Shown here: piece by piece, positions 27,892 through 36,893 of the stretch
Position numbering within the stretch: position 1 is the stretch's first letter
How the letters are laid out: the number at the start of each line of letters is the position of its first letter
Assembly: GCF_011516755.1 (NCBI RefSeq)
Contig: NZ_WOSY01000007.1
Location: forward strand, 1 to 64,000
DNA length: 64,000 nucleotides
Source: Acetobacter conturbans
Lineage (GTDB): Bacteria; Pseudomonadota; Alphaproteobacteria; Acetobacterales; Acetobacteraceae
Direction of reading: 5' to 3'
Notes under the pieces: generated by a model
Databases searched by the model: none
What the model was told of the DNA's origin: nothing
Seen by the model: the letters and a program-made list of their open reading frames with translations, nothing else
Made by a program: the position numbers and the translations under genes

Positions 27892-28998
27892 ATGTCCGAC
27901 ATACGCCCCCCATCCTCTCCACAGTCCGACGACATGACCGTCCTGGACGGCATGACCCTGCGCGACCGTCGCCACGTATCAGCCTGGCTCCTGAGCATCT
28001 GCGTCATGCTGCTCGGCATGATCGCGCTCGGTGGCGCGACGCGGCTGACCGGCTCCGGCCTGTCGATCATGGAGTGGCGCCCCCTGACGGGCATCATCCC
28101 CCCTCTGACGCACACCCAGTGGGAGCATGAATTCGCGCTCTATCAGGGCATTCCCCAATACAAGATTCTGCATGACGGATTCGGGCTTGCCGGATTCCAG
28201 CAGATCTTCTGGCTGGAGTGGATTCATCGCTTCTGGGGGCGGCTCATGGGCGTCAATCTTCTTGGCGGACTGGCGTTTTTCGCGGCGCGCCGGGTGCTGA
28301 CACGGGGACTGATCCTCCGGCTGGTGGTCTTCTTCCTGCTGGGCGGCCTTCAGGGGGCGATCGGCTGGTTCATGGTGGCCTCCGGCTTTCGGCCGGACAG
28401 CACGGCGGTCGAACCGGTACGACTGGTGCTGCATCTGGGCATGGCACTGATCCTTTATGTCGCCATTCTGTGGACGGCCCTGTCGGTCCGCTTTCCTTAC
28501 CCTGAACTCCTGCCGGACAGGATGGGTGCACGTCGCACACGCGCAGCACTGCATGCAGCGCTCGGACTGGTAGGACTGACCATCGTGGCCGGAGGCTTCA
28601 CCGCCGGAACGCACGCGGGCTTCGCCTACAACACGTTCCCGCTCATGGACGGCCATCTGATCCCCGAGGGATACGCGAAGCTCAGCCCGTTCTGGTACAA
28701 CTGGATCGCCAACATCCCGGCCGTGCAGTTCAACCATCGCCTGCTGGCGACCGTCACCACACTGGCCATCGGGCTGACTGTTTTTCTGGGCATGAAGACG
28801 AAACTGGCACCGCGCGCGCATGCCGCTGTCGCCCTGCTCGGCTGGGCCGTGCTGATCCAGTACGCACTCGGCGTCACGACCCTGTTGCTGGTGGTTCCTG
28901 CCTGGGCGGGCACCACTCACCAGACTTTCGCCGCCATTCTGCTGGGGGTGGGCGTCTTTGCCATGCACACACTGCGGGGTGCGAAGCGGGGGCGTTAA
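27892..28998 (+). CDS. ctaA: Heme A synthase (COX15/CtaA family)
   Basis: A 368-residue eight-span membrane enzyme that oxidises the C8 methyl of heme O to make heme A for aa3/ba3-type oxidases. Typical segments: [24 protein letters not shown] (about 50-73), [11 protein letters not shown] with a conserved His, [32 protein letters not shown], and [10 protein letters not shown] with another His. The start at 27892 lacks a well-spaced ribosome site; ATG 27934 is an alternative that still precedes the first span. Its presence implies a heme-A oxidase in addition to the bd oxidase. Confidence 0.95.
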   Translation: MSDIRPPSSPQSDDMTVLDGMTLRDRRHVSAWLLSICVMLLGMIALGGATRLTGSGLSIMEWRPLTGIIPPLTHTQWEHEFALYQGIPQYKILHDGFGLAGFQQIFWLEWIHRFWGRLMGVNLLGGLAFFAARRVLTRGLILRLVVFFLLGGLQGAIGWFMVASGFRPDSTAVEPVRLVLHLGMALILYVAILWTALSVRFPYPELLPDRMGARRTRAALHAALGLVGLTIVAGGFTAGTHAGFAYNTFPLMDGHLIPEGYAKLSPFWYNWIANIPAVQFNHRLLATVTTLAIGLTVFLGMKTKLAPRAHAAVALLGWAVLIQYALGVTTLLLVVPAWAGTTHQTFAAILLGVGVFAMHTLRGAKRGR

Positions 28999-29300
28999 AG
29001 CGCCTGCCGCCCGCAAGAGGGATCACCACCCTACCAAGGGCGGGGGGGGTGATTCCATTCTCTCTTCCTTAGAGTCCTTTTGGAAATTTCTGTTCCGGAC
29101 CGGAAGCCCCCGTGTGGCGTAGAGGTGAAACAGGAAACCTGCCGGAAACAGCCAATCTGGCGCTTAACGGCCTTGCGGAAAGCTTGCGTTCGAAGGTGAA
29201 CAGCAATTTCCAAAAGGGCTTTTAGTCCAGCAGCCACCGTTTCAGAACGAGAAGAGGCCGCCCCGCGAGCCAGCGGGACGAACGGTGCGGTGGTCTTCCT
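28999..29300. other. Convergent intergenic region holding the 142-bp inverted-repeat element
   Basis: The gap lies between the 3' ends of ctaA (+) and the glycoamylase-domain gene (-). It contains no supported gene. A 68-codon minus-strand frame at 29031-29237 crosses the inverted-repeat element and is regarded as an accident of that element. Confidence 0.5.
29076..29217. repeat. 142-bp element with 20-bp terminal inverted repeats
   Basis: CCTTTTGGAAATTTCTGTTC (29076-29095) is repeated in inverted orientation at 29198-29217 with a single mismatch (19 of 20). The 102 bp between do not pair further in an obvious way and encode nothing convincing. No clear target-site duplication is visible. 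The size, tight terminal repeats and position between two convergent 3' ends fit a miniature inverted-repeat element or a structured dispersed repeat; a role as a shared terminator is an alternative. Confidence 0.6.
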
Positions 29301-30785
29301 TCAGGGGGTGTGGGCTTTCGCCGTTCCCGGCGCGTGAGCGGCAGCATCCGTCACCTCTTTGCCCAGCCATGCGCCATGGAAACCAGCGCGAAGAAGCCCC
29401 GTCCGGATGTACGGGTTGCGTTTCATCACATTCCAGACGAACCCGCTGCGCCAGTTTTCGATCATCAGCAGGATCGGCCCCTGATCGATCCCCAGATATT
29501 CATTATCGACCCAGAAAGACTGCCCTTCCGGAAAGCTGGGGTTGAACGCATCCATGAAGCCATACTTGCCGTAGATGCGATCCCCATAACGACTTCTCAG
29601 ATCACGTAGCGCGGGAATGACGATTTCCGGCGCGAAGGCGATGGAGCCCAGGGCTGCCGTAGGGGCGATGGTCCCATCGTCCTGCACATAGTCCCGCCCT
29701 GCCCCACGCGCCGAATAGGACAGGAAGTGGCGGTCCTGCCCGTCGATCTGTTTCGTCATCTCGCCCGGACCGTCAGAGGCGGTCAGCCCCCAGATCGTGC
29801 CGCTGTAATCTTTCCATTTTCCGGGATTTGCCGTGGCGTACGCCTGCTGGGCATAGACCGCGCGACGGCTGTTTTCAAAATAATCGATGCTTTTTCCACG
29901 CGCCCAGTCATCCTGAATGCCCCGGAAGTCGATCCAGGCGTGACTGTACTGATGCCCGAACAGCGGTGCGAAATTCAGGAAGGTCTGGCCGTAATAGCTG
30001 CCCCACCGTTTGTCGTTTGTGGCCAGCCATGCCTGCCATGATACCGGCTGAAGCGCATGATCCGGCGATCCAAGGCCGAGAATATAGGCCATCATCCCTT
30101 CGCAGTAGCCTTCCCAGTAGTTCGGGAGAAACTGATGCTCAGGGCCCCAGCCCATGCTCAGACGCTCGTCAGGCCGCTTCATCCACTGCCAGTCCACACG
30201 CCGGTAAAGGTCGCCTGCGAGACTGCGGATTTCTTTTTCGTCAGCGTTATCCCGATCGTAGAAACTCTCGGTGAACAGCACGCCCTCTATCAGAAGCGCC
30301 GTATCGATGCTGGACAGTTCGATATCGGGATTGAGTCGCAGACCCGTCTTTTCATCAAGGAAATGATAGAAGAAACCGTGGAAACCGGCTGCGTTTCTGG
30401 GGCTGTCATTCTGCGGCAGGCGCAGCAGGAAACGCAGCGTCGCCAGTGTGCGCCCGACCGCCTGCTCCCGGGTGATGTACTGCCGTTCGACACCGATGCC
30501 ATAGGCTGTCAGGCCGAAACCGATGGAGGCCACGCTCGCAAAGGTCTGCGGCGATGGATAGCGATCCGGCACCAGCCCCGTATGAGGATCGGCGGACTGC
30601 CAGAACCAGAGAAAGGTCCGGTGCTCCAGATCGTCGATCAGAGCACGATCCGAAGCCGTTATCCCTCCGGGAGCCTGCAACTCCGAAGATTGACTGGCCC
30701 AAGCGGGATGATCCTGAACGATCCCTGCAATTCCTGTGAGCAGCACAGCCGCCGCCCATCGCCTGATCGAGGCGCTTCGTGTCAT
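29301..30785 (-). CDS. Secreted glycoamylase-domain glycoside hydrolase (GH144-like candidate)
   Basis: A 494-residue protein with a Sec signal peptide (RRWAAAVLLTGIAGI, cleavage after about residue 29, AWA-S). The rest is a PF10091-type (alpha/alpha)6 domain: DLEHRTFLWFWQSADPHTGLVPDR, the GFGLTAYGIGVERQYITREQA stretch, GFFYHFLDEKTG, MGWGPEHQFLPNYWEGYCEGM, HAWIDFRGIQDDW and FWVDNEYLGIDQGPILLMIENW. This domain occurs in cyclic beta-1,2-glucan synthases and in GH144 endo-beta-1,2-glucanases, so a periplasmic glucan is the likely substrate. The start at 30785 has AGGAAA seven bases upstream; the frame extends to 30899 without support. It follows an SGNH hydrolase and opgC in the same direction. 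Confidence 0.85.
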   Translation of the reverse strand: MTRSASIRRWAAAVLLTGIAGIVQDHPAWASQSSELQAPGGITASDRALIDDLEHRTFLWFWQSADPHTGLVPDRYPSPQTFASVASIGFGLTAYGIGVERQYITREQAVGRTLATLRFLLRLPQNDSPRNAAGFHGFFYHFLDEKTGLRLNPDIELSSIDTALLIEGVLFTESFYDRDNADEKEIRSLAGDLYRRVDWQWMKRPDERLSMGWGPEHQFLPNYWEGYCEGMMAYILGLGSPDHALQPVSWQAWLATNDKRWGSYYGQTFLNFAPLFGHQYSHAWIDFRGIQDDWARGKSIDYFENSRRAVYAQQAYATANPGKWKDYSGTIWGLTASDGPGEMTKQIDGQDRHFLSYSARGAGRDYVQDDGTIAPTAALGSIAFAPEIVIPALRDLRSRYGDRIYGKYGFMDAFNPSFPEGQSFWVDNEYLGIDQGPILLMIENWRSGFVWNVMKRNPYIRTGLLRAGFHGAWLGKEVTDAAAHAPGTAKAHTP

Positions 30786-30975
30786 CCGACTTTCCTGCTG
30801 GCAAAGAAAGTCCGGCTGGTTGGGCCGGACCGGGGTGAAAAGAGTATCGCGGAAACGACCACGTGCCGGAGCCATGACAGAACTGCCAGCACGAATCATC
30901 TCCGATGTTTGCTAAATGTTGCGAAGCAAGACGATCTGCTTCTGATTCTCCGGCAAAGCCCTGGCCAACACAGCC

Positions 30976-31608
30976 CTAGACAGCAGGCGCACCCGTCAGA
31001 TCCACGATCCATCGCGCCACCGCCTCGCCCAGCAACCTGTAACCGAAATCCCCAAGATGGAGGCCATCCGGGGACAGTTCCTCCCGGGTGATGCCATATT
31101 CGGCGCACCAGGATTTCATCCGTGTATAGCGGTTGAAGAACGGCAGACCGAGTTCAATGGCCAGAGCCTCAACGGCATCCCGAAAGGCCGGGAAGCGCGG
31201 ATGCTCTTCCATCATCTGACTCCACTGAGGCCCGATCATGCCGAGATCACAACCATATCCCCGCAGCACTTCCAGATCGGCACGCGTCTGATCGATGAAA
31301 GCAGAGACGGGAAGATCCTGCCATACGTCATTGGTACCGCCCTGCCACACGACGAGGTCGGCACGATCCTCGATGACCTGTGGCAACCGTTCGTGCATCT
31401 CCGTGGCGCCATTGCCACCGATACCCCGGTTGATGACCGTCACACCGCTCGGCATGAAAGGCTGGAGCGTACGCTCGACAACCGGACACAAGCCGTTCTC
31501 CGGGGCGCTCGCGCCAACACCTTCACAGGTGGACGAGCCGAAGAGGCAAATTCGCACCGGATCGCCCGAGCGAAGCAGCCGGGTAAGACGTGGAAAATTA
31601 CTCATCAT
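30976..31608 (-). CDS. SGNH/GDSL-family hydrolase
   Basis: A 210-residue cytoplasmic-looking esterase (no signal peptide). The four blocks are present: FGSSTCEG with the nucleophile Ser (about 24-31), the Gly in NRGIGGNG, the Asn in WQGGTNDVW, and the D-x-x-H pair in SPDGLHLGDFGYRL. Such enzymes remove acyl groups from sugars, lipids or glycans. It lies between opgC (93 bp upstream) and the glycoamylase-domain gene (190 bp downstream), so a glucan-linked acyl ester is a plausible target. The start codon is preceded by GGGAG. Confidence 0.88.
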   Translation of the reverse strand: MMSNFPRLTRLLRSGDPVRICLFGSSTCEGVGASAPENGLCPVVERTLQPFMPSGVTVINRGIGGNGATEMHERLPQVIEDRADLVVWQGGTNDVWQDLPVSAFIDQTRADLEVLRGYGCDLGMIGPQWSQMMEEHPRFPAFRDAVEALAIELGLPFFNRYTRMKSWCAEYGITREELSPDGLHLGDFGYRLLGEAVARWIVDLTGAPAV

Positions 31609-31701
31609 GGGCTCCCTGTGTCGGTGAGCCCCATCCTCAATGAAGACAATGCTTCTGTGAAGAGTGCGTGTCCTGTCTGCGGTCGGTGGGCAGACCCTCT
31701 C

Positions 31702-32955
31702 TCAGGACACGGCTTTTTCCCGTGAAGGGGACCGGCCTATCGTGGCGGCCTCCCCCCGGGCACGGTTGCGTTTACGCTCGTACACGACGGTCACCCGGTA
31801 GAGGATCCACAAGCCCACAAGGTTGATGGTCGCCTGAAGAAGCCACCCCTCGCCGATAGTCGTGAAGATCAGGCGTCCGATCAGGTCGAGAACCGTGCCG
31901 ACCGTAAAGACTTCCAGGGAATGACGACCGCACAGGGCGAGCGCCTGACCTAATCTTGTCTCGGAGAACTTCCGCGCCAGTTGCGAGGACTGAACGAGAT
32001 AGAAGATCGACAGCACGTCCAGCAGCCGCAGGGGCGCGAGCGTGCTTTTGTCGGGCGACGGCAATGCAAGCGGGCGGATAACGGGCAGTCCCCACTGGGT
32101 CCACGGAAAGGCTTCCAGCAGGGAGAAGACGAGATAGCTGCCGCAAAGAATCCGCAGCCAGGAGAATGACGGCAGGTTGCCCTCATGGCGGCCCGCCTCG
32201 ATCGCCCCGCACGCGCCGAGCATGAACAGGAACTGCCAGGCCAGCGGATCGAAATACCACCCGTCCGGATCGAGCCAGTTTGGGAAATTGACGGTGGGAT
32301 CAAGATTGATCACCAGCCACAGAAGCATGCTGAGACCAAGCGCCACGAAACGATTGATTTTGATGAGCCCGTACATCAGCGGGAAAGCCGCCAGCAGCAC
32401 CATGTAAAGCGGCAGAATATTGAGGTTGGAGGGCAGCGCATCCAGCAGGAACACGCGCCAGAGGTTCGAGACGCCGTGCGCCAGTTCCGGCTCGAGGAAA
32501 TCGACCGGAACCGGCGTGAAATTACGCCATGTGCGGATGATGACAACGAAAGAGATCATCATCAATGTCTGGGCGAGGTAGAGCTTGCCGCAGCGAAGGG
32601 CGAGACGACGCAACGTTTCGACCGTGCCGTATTTCGAGAATCCGCGCCCATACGCCAGCCATGAAGCATATCCGGCAAGCAGCACGAAAATCTCCGCAGC
32701 ATCGGCAAAGCCGAGATTACGCAGGGTGAGCCGGTTGAGAAGGTTCTGCGGCATGTGATCGACGAACATCATCAGCAGGGCGATGCCACGCAACGCATCG
32801 ACGCGATGATCGCGCTGCCGTTTGATAACCTCGCTCCCGACCGCCTGCTGACCGCCCGACACCGAAGATTCACGGCTGCCGGCAGAAGACGTGTCCGAAA
32901 CGGGGGACACGAGCCGGATGTCGGCCGGTGGCGCGGATGAAAGGGTGACCGTCAT
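31702..32955 (-). CDS. opgC: OpgC-family membrane acyltransferase
   Basis: A 417-residue integral membrane protein of the OpgC (MdoC) family, which adds succinyl or related groups to osmoregulated periplasmic glucans. The entry motif HRVDALRGIALLMMFVDHMP (about 48-67, with the Arg and His typical of acyltransferase-3-like enzymes) and FADAAEIFVLLAGYASWLAYG are diagnostic; about ten spans follow. AGGA stands six bases before the ATG. It heads a three-gene leftward group. No glucan synthase (opgGH or ndvB) is in the window. Confidence 0.9.
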   Translation of the reverse strand: MTVTLSSAPPADIRLVSPVSDTSSAGSRESSVSGGQQAVGSEVIKRQRDHRVDALRGIALLMMFVDHMPQNLLNRLTLRNLGFADAAEIFVLLAGYASWLAYGRGFSKYGTVETLRRLALRCGKLYLAQTLMMISFVVIIRTWRNFTPVPVDFLEPELAHGVSNLWRVFLLDALPSNLNILPLYMVLLAAFPLMYGLIKINRFVALGLSMLLWLVINLDPTVNFPNWLDPDGWYFDPLAWQFLFMLGACGAIEAGRHEGNLPSFSWLRILCGSYLVFSLLEAFPWTQWGLPVIRPLALPSPDKSTLAPLRLLDVLSIFYLVQSSQLARKFSETRLGQALALCGRHSLEVFTVGTVLDLIGRLIFTTIGEGWLLQATINLVGLWILYRVTVVYERKRNRARGEAATIGRSPSREKAVS

Positions 32956-33013
32956 GGCATGTCCTGACTGAGGCCGGGAAAAGGAAACCTGCAGTGATGG
33001 CGCAACATATAAC

Positions 33014-33061
33014 TATCAGGAGCGTTCTGATAAACTGCGTATGTGACATCCTGATAAGCTG
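33014..33061. promoter_or_regulatory. CTGATA repeat cluster in the opgC-mrp intergenic region
   Basis: TATCAG (33014-33019) and CTGATA (33027-33032) form an inverted pair with a 7-nt spacer, and CTGATAAACTG (33027-33037) is repeated directly as CTGATAAGCTG (33051-33061) 24 bp on. Located about 60-105 bp upstream of opgC and 110-157 bp upstream of mrp, these look like half-sites for a dimeric regulator; the factor is unknown. Confidence 0.3.
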
Positions 33062-33170
33062 AAATGTTTTACAACCTGTTCGGATGAGGACATTTTGGCG
33101 ACCTCACATCTGGTCTCGGCAGGAATTTGACGTCATATACCCCTCCACAGCAGACAAAAGAGGCGGCGTC

Positions 33171-34286
33171 ATGGCGATGCAAAACGATCCTTCCCGCGAA
33201 GATATCGAGAAGATCATCGGAGGCGTGACGGATCCGGTTACGGGGCATTCACTGCTGGACGCCGGTCGTGTCGAATCCTGCATGGTCGAAAATGGTCGCA
33301 TCCGCGTCACTCTCGCCGTTTCCGCGACCGCCGCGGCGGGCATGGAAAAGGCCGCGTCGCTTGCGGAAAAGGCTCTGGACACGGCCTTCGCCGGATGGCG
33401 CTCCAGCGTGCTTCTCACCGCTCACCGTGCCCCCGCCGCACCGACGGCCCCAGCGGGAGGTGGTCACCGACCACTGGGTGGCGTGGGCGCCAAGGGCACG
33501 GAAAGCGGCCCCCTGCTGCCACAGGTAGGGGCCGTGATCGCGATCGCCTCGGGAAAGGGGGGAGTCGGTAAATCCACGACTGCCGTAAATCTGGCGGCAG
33601 GACTGGTGCTGGAAGGTCTCTCGGTCGGCCTGATGGACGCCGACATTCATGGACCCTCGCTGCCGCGCATGCTCGGGGTCAAGGGTAAGCCGGAAGTCCG
33701 TGACGGCAAACTGCTGCCTGTCGAGGCATGGGGTCTGCGCGCCATGTCGATCGGGATGCTCGTGGACGAGACACAGGCGATGGTCTGGCGTGGCCCGATG
33801 GTCATGGGCGCCATAAGCCAGCTTCTGGGTGACGTCTCATGGGGCGCGCTGGATGTGCTGGTGGTCGACATGCCGCCCGGCACGGGGGACGCCCAGCTGA
33901 CCCTTGCGCAGAAAGCCGTCCTGAACGGCGCCATCATCGTCTCGACGCCACAGGACATCGCCCTGCTTGATGCGCGGCGTGGCGTGACGATGTTCGAGAA
34001 GACCCACGTTCCCGTTCTCGGGCTCGTGGAAAACATGTCCTATTTCTGCTGCCCGAACTGCAACCACCGCACCGAACTGTTCGGTCATGGTGGGGCTCGT
34101 GACGAGGCCGCACGCCTGGGCGTGCCGTTTCTGGGTGAGATTCCGCTCCTCGCGGATATCCGTTCCAGCTCGGACGCGGGCACACCGATCGTCGTGGACG
34201 CACCAGACAGCGAAGCGGGGCGAGCCTATCGGGCGCTGGCGGCCGGAGTCGCGGCAGTGATCAGGAAATTGCCCCGCAGACGCTAA
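33171..34286 (+). CDS. mrp: Mrp/ApbC-type iron-sulfur cluster carrier ATPase
   Basis: A 371-residue protein that carries Fe-S clusters to apoproteins. An N-terminal DUF59/MIP18-like domain (about residues 8-85) is joined by an Ala/Pro/Gly linker to a ParA/MinD-like P-loop ATPase with deviant Walker A SGKGGVGKST (about 127-136), DADIHGPSLPRMLG, the PPGTGDAQLTL segment, and the cluster-binding C-x-x-C in YFCCPNC. ATG 33171 has GAGG a suitable distance upstream; the frame opens earlier at 33084 with non-family sequence. Confidence 0.94.
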   Translation: MAMQNDPSREDIEKIIGGVTDPVTGHSLLDAGRVESCMVENGRIRVTLAVSATAAAGMEKAASLAEKALDTAFAGWRSSVLLTAHRAPAAPTAPAGGGHRPLGGVGAKGTESGPLLPQVGAVIAIASGKGGVGKSTTAVNLAAGLVLEGLSVGLMDADIHGPSLPRMLGVKGKPEVRDGKLLPVEAWGLRAMSIGMLVDETQAMVWRGPMVMGAISQLLGDVSWGALDVLVVDMPPGTGDAQLTLAQKAVLNGAIIVSTPQDIALLDARRGVTMFEKTHVPVLGLVENMSYFCCPNCNHRTELFGHGGARDEAARLGVPFLGEIPLLADIRSSSDAGTPIVVDAPDSEAGRAYRALAAGVAAVIRKLPRRR

Positions 34287-34290
34287 CGTC

Positions 34291-34737
34291 TCAGTTGGCA
34301 GGCCCTGAAGCTTTCAGCGTTGCATCATTAAGCTGCTGATGAAGCGTCAGGCCTCGCGCCAGCTTCGATGAGTCAGCCGGCGTCAGTGCGAGACCCACCG
34401 GGCCATAGGCCGGGTGCTGGAAGGCGAGAACCGAGCCCTGCGATGCGGAATCAAGCTGGAGCGCCCAGTGTGTGCGGCGCACGGGGATGAACGATACACC
34501 TTCAAGGGAAGGCACTTCCGCTCCGACCATGACCTGATGGACAGCCCCGAGCGCCGCAATCAGGCTGGCAACCTGCTCCTCCGTCAAATCCATGACGATC
34601 TTCTTGCGTCCGGAGGTGATTTCCAGACTGGCTTGCTGGCGATCGTCCGACGGCGTGATGTGGATATGGGGCGCCTTCACCCGTTCGACGGAGGGGTTGG
34701 TGAACTCAGGGTCCGGAATGGTCGTTTTCTTGCTCAT
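34291..34737 (-). CDS. Hypothetical protein downstream of ispE
   Basis: A 148-residue soluble protein that I do not recognise. It has a Pro-rich N-terminus, then beta-prone stretches (ITSGRKKIVMDLTEEQVASLIAAL near 40, EGVSFIPVRRTHWALQLDS near 80) and a helical C-terminus (ARGLTLHQQLNDA). It reads leftward after ispE (about 100 bp) and is convergent with mrp, four bases apart. ATG 34737 is preferred; a GTG nine bases upstream is possible. Confidence 0.65.
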   Translation of the reverse strand: MSKKTTIPDPEFTNPSVERVKAPHIHITPSDDRQQASLEITSGRKKIVMDLTEEQVASLIAALGAVHQVMVGAEVPSLEGVSFIPVRRTHWALQLDSASQGSVLAFQHPAYGPVGLALTPADSSKLARGLTLHQQLNDATLKASGPAN

Positions 34738-34841
34738 AGCCGCCACAGTCTCTTGTTGTTTGTTGATCTGGCATCAAGCGCGGATATCAGTATATCCGTC
34801 TCAGAATAAAGTAACGTGACCAATAAAGCGATTACAACGTT

Positions 34842-35717
34842 TCAGACTCGCTCGCGCAAGACTGACCCGGCCCAGATCCACCACGGATAGGCTTCGCGGC
34901 GCAGGGCATCCGCAGCTTTCCCGGCGTCTTCCTCTGAATTAAACAGCCCGAAACAGGTCGCGCCGGAACCGCTCATTCGGCTGAACTGACACCCGGGCAG
35001 AGCGGCAATGACATCCAGCACCATGCTGATGGCTGGACACAGGGTCCGGGCTGGCGGCTCAAGGTCATTGGTAAGACGGGCCAGATCAGCCGTCATGGCC
35101 GCGACTGTCGGCCACGCTGCCGGAAGAATGGCCTCCGGTGAAAAAGCGGCGTTGCGCGTCCTGAAGATCGCCGGCGTCGCGATGGCATCGCCACAATTCA
35201 CGAGGACCATGCCGCAGGCTGGCAGAGCTGGGGCCGGGGCAAGCTGCTCCCCGATTCCGCGCATCCGTGTCGAACGCTGGACCAGACAGACGGGAACATC
35301 CGCACCCAGACGCGCCGCTATGGCAAGCAGGCGTTCCTGCGGCGTGTTGAGTGCCCAGGCACGATCCAGCAGCCGCAGAGTGGCGGCGGCATCGGCGGAC
35401 CCACCCCCGATCCCCGAAGCGACGGGAAGATTTTTCTCAAGAACCAGCCGTCCGGTAAGAGCGACATCGGTGCCCTCAGCCAGAAACCGGGCTGCGCGCA
35501 TGACGAGGTTGTCGTCCGTCGCATCGTCGGCGAGTTTCATGCCGAAGGGACCGGTCAGGTCCAGCGTCAGGGGAGAGCCGGAAGGCTCATAGATGAGCCG
35601 GTCCGCAGCGCCTGCGAATACGGCGAGGCTGTCGAGGAGATGATATCCGTCGGGACGCCTGCCGGTCACATGGAGATAAAGATTGATCTTGGCGTGGGCG
35701 GTTTCAATAAGGCTCAC
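34842..35717 (-). CDS. ispE: 4-diphosphocytidyl-2-C-methyl-D-erythritol kinase
   Basis: A 291-residue GHMP kinase of the MEP isoprenoid pathway; phosphorylates the 2-hydroxyl of CDP-methylerythritol. Motif 1 AHAKINLYLHVTGRRPDGYH is near the start, the ATP-binding Gly/Ser loop LPVASGIGGGSADAAATLR lies at about 95-113, and SRMSGSGATCFGLF near the C-terminus is motif 3. The GTG start at 35717 has GGAC six bases upstream. It is divergent from the EamA transporter. Confidence 0.96.
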   Translation of the reverse strand: MSLIETAHAKINLYLHVTGRRPDGYHLLDSLAVFAGAADRLIYEPSGSPLTLDLTGPFGMKLADDATDDNLVMRAARFLAEGTDVALTGRLVLEKNLPVASGIGGGSADAAATLRLLDRAWALNTPQERLLAIAARLGADVPVCLVQRSTRMRGIGEQLAPAPALPACGMVLVNCGDAIATPAIFRTRNAAFSPEAILPAAWPTVAAMTADLARLTNDLEPPARTLCPAISMVLDVIAALPGCQFSRMSGSGATCFGLFNSEEDAGKAADALRREAYPWWIWAGSVLRERV

Positions 35718-35944
35718 GGGTCTGTCCGGCTGCTGTTGGGTCTCCGGAAAAAAGCTTTAGCGCAGGTTCGGAGCGGGGGCGAGGTGGCACGATACGTATT
35801 CCACATATCTCCTGCCCCATAATATATTGCGGAAACGCAATGATACAGTATTTCCGCCCGCATCCTCACGTATTACAACCCCCATACCGACTGGAAGCCT
35901 CCGCTTCAGGAGGGCGGATCACCACGCACGACAACAGGGCAATC

Positions 35945-36868
35945 ATGATTCCACGTAAGGAACCAGACGTCAGGGCCGTTCTGATCATGACGGCACTCTG
36001 CGCCATCTGGGGCGTGCAGCAGGCCGCCATCAAATCCGTTGCCGACGACATGACTCCGATCCTGCAAATTGCCGTCCGTTCCGGTATGGCAGTGCTGTTG
36101 ATCGTGGCCCTCCTCCTCTGGCAGCGGCAGCTTCACAAGCTCCGCGAAGTGCCGTTGCCGGCCGCGCTGGGGATCGGCGGCCTGTTTGCCATGGAGTTTC
36201 TGTTCGCGGGAGAAGGGCTGCATTTCACCAGCGCCGCCCATATCTCGATATTCCTCTACACCGCTCCCATCTTCATTGCCCTCGGCATGCACTGGAAGCT
36301 GCCGGAAGAGCGGATGAGCCCCCTGCAATGGAGCGGAATCGGACTGGCTTTCCTCGGGGTCGCCGTTTCTTTTCTGGGAAAGGCCTCACCCACAACCGCA
36401 CAGGATTTTCCTCTGGGATGGGTGGGCGATCTGCTGGGTATTCTTGGCGGCGTCACATGGGCCGCAGCCACCATGCTGATCCGGTTTTCGCCGCTTGCTT
36501 ACGCTCCGGCGACCGTCACCCTGTTCTGGCAGCTTGTCGGGGCCTGTGGCCTGCTGTCACTGGCAACGATTATTCTGGGGCAGACTGATGTCCATTACAC
36601 GCCAGCGCTCGTTGCCGACCTCAGCTTTCAGGTCATCGTCATATCGTTCGCCAGTTATCTGGCGTGGTTCGGGCTACTGCGTATCTATCTGGCGTCCCGC
36701 CTCGGCGTGCTCGCGTTTCTCACCCCACTCTTCGGCATCACTTCCGGCGTGGTGTTTCTGCATGAGCCCCTTGATCCGGCGTTCATCCTGGGAGCCGTGA
36801 TGATCATGGGCGGCATCATGATGGTCAATGGCCAGACATTGCTGAAAAGGCGATTTCGAACGGCCTGA
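35945..36868 (+). CDS. EamA/DMT-family transporter
   Basis: A 307-residue protein with ten predicted spans in two EamA repeats: AVLIMTALCAIWGVQQAAIKS opens repeat 1 and LLGILGGVTWAAATMLIRFSP opens repeat 2. LGVLAFLTPLFGITSGVVFLHEPLDP is the typical last-repeat segment. DMT members export metabolites such as amino acids; the substrate cannot be told. ATG 35945 has AGGG six bases upstream; the frame opens earlier at 35840. Confidence 0.9.
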   Translation: MIPRKEPDVRAVLIMTALCAIWGVQQAAIKSVADDMTPILQIAVRSGMAVLLIVALLLWQRQLHKLREVPLPAALGIGGLFAMEFLFAGEGLHFTSAAHISIFLYTAPIFIALGMHWKLPEERMSPLQWSGIGLAFLGVAVSFLGKASPTTAQDFPLGWVGDLLGILGGVTWAAATMLIRFSPLAYAPATVTLFWQLVGACGLLSLATIILGQTDVHYTPALVADLSFQVIVISFASYLAWFGLLRIYLASRLGVLAFLTPLFGITSGVVFLHEPLDPAFILGAVMIMGGIMMVNGQTLLKRRFRTA

Positions 36869-36893
36869 TCACTCATGACCAGAGCGATTTCGC

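Noticed and set aside
29031-29237. 68-codon minus-strand frame
   Set aside because: Spans the 142-bp inverted-repeat element; more likely an incidental frame of a repeat than a gene.
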